Positions 37,250-49,200 of a stretch of DNA of 64,000 bases are shown piece by piece. How positions within the stretch are numbered: position 1 is the stretch's first letter; every line of letters begins with the position of its first letter. Made by a program: the position numbers and the translations under genes. Origin of the DNA: Siphonodentalium dalli (lineage: Eukaryota > Mollusca > Scaphopoda > Gadilida > Siphonodentaliidae); the NCBI GenBank assembly GCA_032622095.1, contig CP136064.1, positions 249,707,827-249,771,826 of the forward strand. The letters are read 5' to 3'. Under the pieces are notes generated by a model. It saw only the letters and a program-made list of their open reading frames with translations. It was not told the origin of the DNA and made no database searches.

Positions 37250-40200
37250 CTGCAATAATCGATGGCATATAATAATACACACTGTCTGAACAGGTCGCAT
37301 TTGAGTTGGCTCAACACGAAGATATGTTATAATTTGATTGTCACAACCAGTTTCATAGTTTGGGATGTCAGATTTTGAATTTGTAACTTCGCACCCATTA
37401 ACCATAACATATTCCTAAATCTTTGAAGTTCTTCATTCCACGAATTTAAATTTCCACATGAATTCTAAAACATTTTCACATGTTGGAAACTTCCATCTTA
37501 ACACTCCAAAATATGAAGCAACTTCAAGCAAGGTTGAATTTGACCATTTTTGAATCAAAAGTTTGAAACCCTGAATGCACCTTTAACCACCAAATGTATA
37601 TACATCATGACTGTTGAGTCATGGCACTGTTTGGTTTCTGAATATTAAATATTAGATGCCAGAAATTGTCATGACTCAGAATTTATGCTAAATATTAGTT
37701 GCGTAAAGTTAATATTTTTACTATGTGCACTTATGTGCATACTTCTCAGCCAGGAGTTTTGTGAGGACTATATATGCTTTATGTTCTTGACAGGGCCATG
37801 GTTAATTAAGTTTATGTTTAGCGTCATCCATGATTATGTATAGTAACTCAGTAATGTAGTGAGTATTCATTGTTAATTATTCACGATATGTTTCTTAAAA
37901 TACTCATATAGTACAATGTGATTACTTAACACCAGCTTTGTTTACATTCATTTTATGTGAATGAATCAATAATTAATCGGATCATTATGATTTCCTGCCA
38001 AACAGGAAGTGCTGCGATTGGCACTAAAATTAAGCATAAAATTAATTAACCATGGCCTAACATTAACTAACATGAGGATGTGCAATTGCCTACAAACATT
38101 GCTTATGATGCTAAGGCTTAAGAGGATTAACCACTTTAGCAGCATTTTTAAAAAACAAAATGTCAACGTAGTGCACGTACATGTCTGGCACGTCCTGGGT
38201 TGGGCTACTTTGGCTGTACTGAATTGTTGTGGTTTAACCTGGCAGTGTGAAATCCACCGTTTATCTGCTTTGTGGAGGTTGTGTGATAACGCGTCCCATT
38301 GGATAAGCATATGAACTAGTATGATACTGAATTTGAACCATTGTTTTTGTGAAACATGAATTTAGATTATCAATCTTTTATCAAATCATGCATGGAAGAA
38401 AGCGGAGGTTGTACCCATCCGCAAAAAGGGTGACCATAGTAACCCCAACAATTACAGGCCTGTGTCGATACTTAGCGTGATGGGTAAAGTTTTCGAAAAA
38501 ATCGTTTTAAAAAAGCTTCTTGATCACCTAAACAAAAACAATCTTTTGTACGAACACCAATCAGGTTTCCTGCCCAACCATAGTACCGAGGGTCAATTAA
38601 TTGAAATATTTAATAATTTGCTTAAGGCTATTGATGATGACATTATGACATGTGCTGTATTTTGTGATGTATCAAAGGCTTTCGATAAAGTTTGGCACGA
38701 TGTGGTTATAGTAAAGACAAACAGCTACGGAATACATGTTAAAATACTACAGTGGTTTCGAAGCTAACTTAGTGGTCGATCACAAAGAATGCGATTAAAT
38801 TCTGAAACATCCCAATACAAAAGGATTGCGGCTGGCGTTCCTCAATGCTATGTACTGGGGCCTGTGTTTTTTTATTTTTGATATACATCAACGATATTGG
38901 GGATAGAGTTTCCTCCAAAACACGCCTTTACGCCGACGACACCTGTCTATTTGAAAGTCATAAAGACTTGCAACCATTGGAACGAACTCTTAGGTCGGTA
39001 TTCTTGAAAAGTAAGACGGTTGTGAAACAATCTGAAATCTTTTCGTTCAGCCCATGCCGATATTCTATGATATGGCCTACATACATTTCCAAATATTTAA
39101 AGATACGTAGATACGTGGATAGGCAACTGTTTACTCCAAACGGGGTGTTCTCACCATCAATATTTGTTTGTAGATTCCATATTGTGCTAGTTATTAAAAC
39201 TAGAAAGATAATCTTTCAACTACGAATTGTACTCGTAGTTTGTGAGCATTATGTCATATTACGTAATCCCAGTGGCTGCAGTCTGGCCATCATCAGCCAA
39301 TTAATTAATGTAATTCTAATATTAATGTGTTATTGGAAATGTGTGACATTCTTGTCATGCGTTTGCTGAATTTGAAGTTCGCCATTAACAGTGGTTATTG
39401 ATATTTAGACGAAAAGGAGTTATGTTTCGAAAACAATACATCAAACAATATACTAATAAAGGAACACATCCCTAATAAGATACCCATATAGCTAAAGACT
39501 CAGAAACGCAAACAAAACATTGTAGTAATCGTTTACGCTAAAGTAAATGCAATTTCCAACTTTTATTTTGTTCGGTAGGGAACAGTGATTGCATGTAGGA
39601 AATGATACTCACAGTTGTTCGTTTGGTTACCTGCAATGTTAGATTGATAGCAAGTGAGTGGTCATCTATGAGTCTGTTGGTGATGTGGACTCATCATATA
39701 AATTGGTGAAATAAGTAACTAGGCATTATCTCACATGATAGTTTAGCGCCCAGTGTGGATGTGTTGATGTATACTATAAATTGAGATCCAACTACTGAGG
39801 AATCTTAAAACATATTAGGAGATTCATGCTGCTGAAAATTAATAGAGTATGGTCAGTTTTAATGCCTAATACGAGACGCATGACTATAATATAATATTCT
39901 TCACAAAAGCTGTAAGGACTAAATTCGAAACAATGAACACGTTTAAGCTTATGCGGGGTGTCTCTGTTTGCGAATAAATCGTGCTCAAAAAGGTAATTGT
40001 GTCAACATTGTTGTTAAAGCGGTAATCTTTAAACGAACAGACTCAAACAAGAAAGAAAATCAAACTCAGTTTTCGACATTTAGTTTTCCAAACCATGCTC
40101 CATAATTCCGGGGGGGGGGGGTAAATTGCATCGGTATTCTCCAAAAATAATTAGATTTAGTTTATGTTCAAACAGGTCAGTATTCTTGAAAAGTAACACG

Positions 40201-43200
40201 GTTGTGAAACAATCTGAAATCTTTTCGTTCAGCCAATGCCGATATTCTATGGTATGGCCTACATACATTTACAAATATTTAAAGATACGTAGATACGTGG
40301 ATAGACAACTTTTTACTCCAAACTGGGTGTTCGCACCATTAATATTTGTTTGTATATTCCATATTGTGCTAGTTATTAAAACTGGAAAGATAATCTTTCA
40401 ACTACGAATTGTACTCGTAGTTTGTGAGCATTATGTCATATTACGTAATCCCAGTGGCTGCAGTCTGGCCGTCATCAGCCAATTAATTAATGCATGTATT
40501 TATGTAACAACGCGATATCTACGCTCCATGCCCATTGATACTGACATGACTTAATATCCGGCCAAATTGACCACGTGAATATATTATATAATTACTTCAA
40601 AATAGGCTCCTTTTTGTGCTGAAATTCGCTGCTATGAAAAAATGCACACCGAGAACGGAACATACATGTATAACTACCTATAACGAGACGTAACGGCATT
40701 CACGTGATTACACAGTGTGTATTGTGATTTCAATCACACCATCGTCACGAACTATAAATATTAATTTTCTTACATGGACGATTTGGTTGAGAATTGGTCA
40801 TTTTTACTTTTGAGTACTTCTGTGATTATCAGCTATCGATATATGGTTATCAGAGTTACATCAATGCTCACAATACATATGATGAATAATTGTTTATTTT
40901 AATTTACCTTGCACACAGCTTATCTGGGGATGCTTCAGTTTGCAAATCAATCGTTTTAAAAACGGTAAAATATTGATTCCATTATAAACCAGGTTGACGA
41001 TTTATTTAACAAAATGACCTGTATTTACCCAATATATAAATATATACTCGCTATACTCACATCTGTTTCCGGTCCATCCAGTGTAGCAATAGCAGGTGTA
41101 GTTTCCGTCCATACTGTTATCACCGCAAGAGCCGTGATCTCCACAAGGGTTATACACGCATGGTGACGTGTCTGTTGAAAACAAGGAACCCGGCTTTAAA
41201 GTGTGGTTAATTGATCACAATCTGTTCAAATCTTAGTGTTCTTAATAACTCGAATATTAATGTGTTATTGGAAATGTGTGACATTCTTACCATGCGTTTG
41301 CTGAATTTGACGTTCGCGTCAACAGTGATTATTGATATTTAGACTAAAAAGACATATGATTCGAAAACAATCCATCAAACAATATACTAATAAAGGAACA
41401 CATCCCTAATAAGATACCCATATAGCTAAAGACTCAGAAACGCAAACAAAACATTGTAGTAATCGTTTCCGCTAAAGTAAATGCAATTTCCAACTTTTAT
41501 TTTGTTCGGTAGGGAACAGTGATTGCATGTAGGAAATGATACTCACAGTTGTTCGTTTGGTTACCTGCAATGTTAGATTGATAGCAAGTGAGTGGTCATC
41601 TATGAGTCTGTTGGTGATGTGGACTCATCATATAAATTGGTGAAATAAGTAACTAGGCATTATCTCACATGATACTTTAGCGCCCAGTGTGGATGGGTTG
41701 ATCATACTATAAATTGATATCCAACTACTGAGGAATCTTAAAACATTATATTAGGAGATTCATGCTGCTGAAAATTAATAGAGTATGGTTAGTGTTAATG
41801 CCTAAAACGAGACGCATGACTATAATATAATATTCTTCACAAAAGCTGTAAGGTCTAAATTCAAAGTGCACAACGAGAACGGAACATACATGTATAACTA
41901 CCTATAACGGGACATAACCACATTCACGTGATTACATGGTGTGTATTGTGATTTCAATCACACCATTATCACGAACTATAAATATAAATTTTCTTACATG
42001 GACGATTTGGTTGAGAATTGGTAATTTTTACTTTTGAGTACTTCTGTGATTATCAGCTGACGATATATGGTTATCAGAGTTACATCAATGCTCACAATAC
42101 ATATGATGATTAATTGTTTATTTTAATTTACCTTGCACACAGCTTATCTGGGGATGCTTCAGTTTGCCGCAAATCAATCGTTTTCAAAACGGTAAAATGT
42201 TGATTCCATTATAAACCAGGTTGACGATTTATTTAACAAAATGACTTGTATTTTCGCAATATATAAATATATACTCGCCATATTCACAGCTGTGTCCTGT
42301 CCATCCAGTGTAGCAATTGCAGGTGTAGTTTCCCATACCGTTATCATAACAAGAGCCGTGATATCCACAAGGGTTATACACGCATGGTGACGTGTCTGTT
42401 GAAAACAAGGAACCCGGCTTTAAAGTGTGGTTAGTAGATCACAATCTGTACAAGCCTTAATGTTCTTAATAATTCGAATATTAATGTGTTATTGGAAATG
42501 TGTGACATTCTTGCCATGCGTTTGCTGAATTTGAAGTTCGCCATCAACAGTGATTATTGATATTTAGACGAAAAAGAGTTATGATTCGAAAACAATACAT
42601 CAAACAATATACCAATAAAGGAAGACGTACCTAATAAGATACACATATAGCTAAAGACTCAGAAACGCAAACAAAACATTGTAGTAATCGTTTCCGCTAA
42701 AGTAAATGCAATTTCCAACATTTATTTTGTTCGGTAGGGAACAGTGATTGCATGTAGGAAATGATACTCACAGTTGTTCGTTTGGTTACCTGCAATGGTA
42801 GATTGATAGCAAGTGAGTGGTCATCTATGAGTCTGTTGGTGATGTGGACTCATCGTATAAATTGGTGAAATAAGTAACTAGGCATTATCTCACATGATGG
42901 TTTAGCGCCCCGTGTGGATGGGTTGGTGTATACTATAAATTGAGATCCAACTACTGAGGAATCTTAAAACATTATATTAGGAGAGTCATGCTGCTGAAAA
43001 TTAATAGAGTATGGTCAGTGTTAATGCCTAAAACGAGACGCATGACTATAATATAATATTCTTAACAAAAGTTGTAAGGACTAAATTCGAAACAATGAAC
43101 ACGTTTAAGCTTATGCGGGGTGTCTCTGTTTGCAAATAAATCGTGCCCAAAAAGGTAATTGTGTCATCATTGTTGTCAAAGCGGTCATCTTTAAACGAAC

Positions 43201-46200
43201 AGACTCAAACAAGAAAGAAAATCAAACTCAGTTTTGGACATTTAGTTTTCCAAACCATGCTCCATAATTCCGGGGGGGGGGGGGTAAATTGCATCGGAAT
43301 TCTCCAAAAATAATTAGATTTAGTTTATGTTCAAACAGGTCAGTATTCTTGAAAAGTAACACGGTTGTGAAACAATCTGAAATCTTTTCGTTCAGCCAAT
43401 GCCGATATTCTATGGTATGGCCTACATACATTTACAAATATTTAAAGATACGTAGATACGTGGACAGACAACATTTTACTCCAAACTGGGTGTTCGCACC
43501 ATTAATATTTGTTTGTATATTCCATATTGTGCTAGTTATTAAAACTGGAAAGATAATCTTTCAACTACGAATTGTACTCGTAGTTTGTGAGCATTATGTC
43601 ATATTACGTAATCCCAGTGGCTGCAGTCTGGCCGTCATCAGCCAATTAATTAATGCATGTATTTATGTAACAACACGATATCTACGCTCCATGCCCATTG
43701 ATACTGACATGACTTAATATCCGGCCAAATTGACCACGTGCATATATTATATAATTACTTCAACATAGGCTCCTTTATGTGCTGAAATTCGCTGCTATGA
43801 AAAAATGCACACCGAGAACGGAACATACATGTATAACTACCTATAACGAGACGTAACGGCATTCACGTGATTACATATTGTGTATTGTGATTTCAATCAA
43901 ACCATCGTCACGAACTATAAATATTAATTTTCTTACATGGACGATTTGGTTGAGAATTGGTAATTTTTACTTTTGAGTACTTCTGTGATTATCAGCTAAC
44001 GATATATGGTTATCAGAGTTACATCAATGCTCACAATACATATGATGAATAATTGTTTATTTTAATTTACCTTGCACACAGCTTATCTGGGGATGCTTCA
44101 GTTTGCAAATCAATCGTTTTCAAAACGGTAAAATGTTGATTCCATTATAAACCAGGTTGACGATTTATTTAACAAAATGACCTGTATTTACCCAATATAT
44201 AAATATATACTCGCTATACTCACATCTGTTTCCGGTCCATCCAGTGTAGCAATAGCAGGTGTAGTTTCCGTCCATACTGTTATCACCGCAAGAGCCGTGA
44301 TCTCCACAAGGGTTATACACGCATGGTGACGTGTCTGTTGAAAACAAGGAACCCGGCTTTAAAGTGTGGTTAATTGATCACAATCTGTTCAAATCTTTGT
44401 GTTCTTAATAACTCGAATATTAATGTGTTATTGGAAATGTGTGACATTCTTACCATGCGTTTGCTGAATTTGACGTTCGCGTCAACAGTGATTATTGATA
44501 TTTAGACTAAAAAGACATATGATTCGAAAACAATCCATCAAACAATATACTAATAAAGGAACACATCCCTAATAAGATACCCATATAGCTAAAGACTCAG
44601 AAACGCAAACAAAACATTGTAGTAATCGTTTCCGCTAAAGTAAATGCAATTTCCAACTTTTATTTTGTTCGGTAGGGAACAGTGATTGCATGTAGGAAAT
44701 GATACTCACAGTTGTTCGTTTGGTTACCTGCAATGTTAGATTGATAGCAAGTGAGTGGTCATCTATGAGTCTGTTGGTGATGTGGACTCATCATATAAAT
44801 TGGTGAAATAAGTAACTAGGCATTATCTCACATGATACTTTAGCGCCCAGTGTGGATGGGTTGATCATACTATAAATTGATATCCAACTACTGAGGAATC
44901 TTAAAACATTATATTAGGAGATTCATGCTGCTGAAAATTAATAGAGTATGGTTAGTGTTAATGCCTAAAACGAGACGCATGACTATAATATAATATTCTT
45001 CACAAAAGCTGTAAGGTCTAAATTCAAAGTGCACAACGAGAACGGAACATACATGTATAACTACCTATAACGGGACATAACCACATTCACGTGATTACAT
45101 GGTGTGTATTGTGATTTCAATCACACCATTATCACGAACTATAAATATAAATTTTCTTACATGGACGATTTGGTTGAGAATTGGTAATTTTTACTTTTGA
45201 GTACTTCTGTGATTATCAGCTGACGATATATGGTTATCAGAGTTACATCAATGCTCACAATACATATGATGATTAATTGTTTATTTTAATTTACCTTGCA
45301 CACAGCTTATCTGGGGATGCTTCAGTTTGCCGCAAATCAATCGTTTTCAAAACGGTAAAATGTTGATTCCATTATAAACCAGGTTGACGATTTATTTAAC
45401 AAAATGACTTGTATTTTCGCAATATATAAATATATACTCGCCATATTCACAGCTGTGTCCTGTCCATCCAGTGTAGCAATTGCAGGTGTAGTTTCCCATA
45501 CCGTTATCATAACAAGAGCCGTGATATCCACAAGGGTTATACACGCATGGTGACGTGTCTGTTGAAAACAAGGAACCCGGCTTTAAAGTGTGGTTAGTAG
45601 ATCACAATCTGTACAAGCCTTAATGTTCTTAATAATTCGAATATTAATGTGTTATTGGAAATGTGTGACATTCTTGCCATGCGTTTGCTGAATTTGAAGT
45701 TCGCCATCAACAGTGATTATTGATATTTAGACGAAAAAGAGTTATGATTCGAAAACAATACATCAAACAATATACCAATAAAGGAAGACGTACCTAATAA
45801 GATACACATATAGCTAAAGACTCAGAAACGCAAACAAAACATTGTAGTAATCGTTTCCGCTAAAGTAAATGCAATTTCCAACATTTATTTTGTTCGGTAG
45901 GGAACAGTGATTGCATGTAGGAAATGATACTCACAGTTGTTCGTTTGGTTACCTGCAATGGTAGATTGATAGCAAGTGAGTGGTCATCTATGAGTCTGTT
46001 GGTGATGTGGACTCATCGTATAAATTGGTGAAATAAGTAACTAGGCATTATCTCACATGATGGTTTAGCGCCCCGTGTGGATGGGTTGGTGTATACTATA
46101 AATTGAGATCCAACTACTGAGGAATCTTAAAACATTATATTAGGAGAGTCATGCTGCTGAAAATTAATAGAGTATGGTCAGTGTTAATGCCTAAAACGAG

Positions 46201-49200
46201 ACGCATGACTATAATATAATATTCTTAACAAAAGTTGTAAGGACTAAATTCGAAACAATGAACACGTTTAAGCTTATGCGGGGTGTCTCTGTTTGCAAAT
46301 AAATCGTGCCCAAAAAGGTAATTGTGTCATCATTGTTGTCAAAGCGGTCATCTTTAAACGAACAGACTCAAACAAGAAAGAAAATCAAACTCAGTTTTGG
46401 ACATTTAGTTTTCCAAACCATGCTCCATAATTCCGGGGGGGGGGGGTAAATTGCATCGGAATTCTCCAAAAATAATTAGATTTAGTTTATGTTCAAACAG
46501 GTCAGTATTCTTGAAAAGTAACACGGTTGTGAAACAATCTGAAATCTTTTCGTTCAGCCAATGCCGATATTCTATGGTATGGCCTACATACATTTACAAA
46601 TATTTAAAGATACGTAGATACGTGGACAGACAACATTTTACTCCAAACTGGGTGTTCGCACCATTAATATTTGTTTGTATATTCCATATTGTGCTAGTTA
46701 TTAAAACTGGAAAACTAGAAAGATAATCTTTCAACTACGAATTGTACTCGTAGTTTGTGAGCATTATGTCATATTACGTAATCCCAGTGGCTGCAGACTG
46801 GCCGTCATCAGCCAATTAATTAATGCATGTATTTATATAACACGATATCTACGCTCCATGTCCATTGATACTGACATGACTTAATATCGTGCCAAATTGA
46901 CGACGAGAATATTTTATCTAATTACTTCAAATTAGGCTCCTTTTGGTGCTGAAATTCGCTTCTTTGAAAAAATGCACACCGAGAACGGAACATACATGTA
47001 TAACTACCTATAACGGGACATAACCGCATTCAAGTGATTATATAGTGTGTATTGTGATTTCAACCACACCATTGTCACGAACTATAAATATAAATTTTCT
47101 TAAATGGACGATTTGGTTGAGAATTGGTAATTTTTACGCTTGAGTACTTCTGTGGTTATCAGCTATCGATATATGGTTATCAGAGTTACATCAATGCTCA
47201 CAATACATATGATGAATAATTGTTTATTTTAATTTACCTTGCACACAGGTTATCTGGGGATGCTTCAGTTTGCAAATCAATCGTTTTCAAAACGGTAAAA
47301 TGTTGATTCCATTATAAACCAGGTTGACGATTTATTTAACAAAATGACCTGTATTTACCCAATATATAAATATATACTCGCTATACTCACATCTGTTTCC
47401 GGTCCATCCAGTGTAGCAATTGCAGGTGTAGTTTCCCATACCGTTATCATAACAAGAGCCGTGATATCCACAAGGGTTATACACGCATGGTGACGTGTCT
47501 GTTGAAAACAAGGAACCCGGCTTTAAAGTGTGGTTAGTAGATCACAATCTGTACAAGCCTTAATGTTCTTAATAATTCGAATATTAATGTGTTATTGGAA
47601 ATGTGTGACATTATTGCCATGCGTTTGCTGAATTTGAAGTTCGCCATCAACAGTGATTATTGATATTTAGACGAAAAAGAGTTATGATTCGAAAACAATA
47701 CATCAAACAATATACCAATAAAGGAAGACGTACCTAATAAGATACACATATAGCTAAAGACTCAGAAACGCAAACACAACATTGTAGTAATCGTTTCCGC
47801 TAAAGTAAATGCAATTTCCAACTTTTATTTTGTTCGGTATGGAACAGTGATTGCATGTAGGAAATGATACTCACAGTTGTTCGTTTGGTTACCTGCAATG
47901 TTAGATTGATAGCAAGTGAGTGGTCATCTATGAGTCTGTTGGTGATGTGGACTCATCATATAAATTGGTGAAATAAGTAACTAGGCATTATCTCACATGA
48001 TACTTTAGCGCCCAGTGTGGATGGGTTGATGTATACTATAAATTGATATCCAACTACTGAGGAATCTTAAAACATTATATTAGGAGATTCATGCTGCTGA
48101 AAATTAATAGAGTATGGTTAGTGTTAATGCCTAAAACGAGACGCATGACTATAATATAATATTCTTCACAAAAGCTGTAAGGTCTAAATTCAAAGTGCAC
48201 AACGAGAACGGAACATACATGTATAACTACCTATAACGGGACATAACCACATTCACGTGATTACAAGGTGTGTATTGTGATTTCAATCACACCATTATCA
48301 CGAACTATAAATATAAATTTTCTTACATGGACGATTTGGTTGAGAATTGGTAATTTTTACTTTTGAGTACTTCTGTGATTATCAGCTGACGATATATGGT
48401 TATCAGAGTTACATCAATGCTCACAATACATATGATGATTAATTGTTTATTTTAATTTACCTTGCACACAGCTTATCTGGGGATGCTTCAGTTTGCCGCA
48501 AATCAATCGTTTTCAAAACGGTAAAATGTTGATTCCATTATAAACCAGGTTGACGATTTATTTAACAAAATGACTTGTATTTTCGCAATATATAAATATA
48601 TACTCGCCATATTCACAGCTGTGTCCTGTCCATCCAGTGTAGCAATTGCAGGTGTAGTTTCCCATACCGTTATCATAACAAGAGCCGTGATATCCACAAG
48701 GGTTATACACGCATGGTGACGTGTCTGTTGAAAACAAGGAACCCGTCTTTAAAGTGTGGTTAGTAGATCACAATCTGTACAAGTCTTAATGTTCTTAATA
48801 ATTCGAATATTAATGTGTTATTGGAAATGTGTGACATCCTTGCCATGCGTTTGCTGAATTTGAAGTTCGCCATCAACAGTGATTATTGATATTTAGACGA
48901 AAAAGAGTTATGATTCGAAAACAATACATCAAACAATATACCAATAAAGGAAGACGTACCTAATAAGATACACATATAGCTAAAGACTCAGAAACGCAAA
49001 CAAAACATTGTAGTAATCGTTTCCGCTAAAGTAAATGCAATTTCCAACATTTATTTTGTTCGGTAGGGAACAGTGATTGCATGTAGGAAATGATACTCAC
49101 AGTTGTTCGTTTGGTTACCTGCAATGGTAGATTGATAGCAAGTGAGTGGTCATCTATGAGTCTGTTGGTGATGTGGACTCATCGTATAAATTGGTGAAAT

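Larger units (their letters stand above)
40176..43338 (-). repeat. EGF array unit U1 (3163 bp)
   Basis: Higher-order unit with an A exon and a B exon 1227 bp apart plus two microexons. Unit starts are placed at the recurring GTCAGTATTCTTGAAAAG. Has the long form of the internal segment with GATACGTAGATACGTGG. Confidence 0.9.
43339..46500 (-). repeat. EGF array unit U2 (3162 bp)
   Basis: Almost identical to U1, introns included. The long monomer carries an extra segment (about 715 bp, near 43091-43805) between AAATTCGAA and TGCACACCGAG, absent from the short monomer where AAATTCAAAG joins TGCACAACGAG directly. Confidence 0.9.

Noticed and set aside
40080-40268. Minus-strand ORFs of 62-76 codons recurring in every unit with poly-proline
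   Set aside because: The prolines come from the G-run read on the other strand; the frame changes with run length between units, so there is no coding constraint.
40126-40554. 142-codon plus-strand ORF repeated at 43289-43717
   Set aside because: It lies in the long-monomer intron, is copied only because the units are copied, and is shortened or broken in later units (46451, 49472, 52882). No recognisable domain.
40900-40950. Possible extra exon CATCCCCAGATAAGCTGTGTGCAAG before GTAAAT
   Set aside because: Neither acceptor choice gives a length divisible by three, so it would break the phase 1-1 chain; the microexon explains the junction fully.
41565-41620. Longer version of the microexon starting after the upstream CACCAACAG
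   Set aside because: That 61-nt exon has an in-frame TGA; only the TTGCAG acceptor gives an open, phase-matched exon.
42174-42368. 64-codon minus-strand ORF recurring over every B-type EGF exon
   Set aside because: It is a different frame over the same DNA; the correct spliced frame gives six EGF cysteines, this one does not and it runs into the intron.
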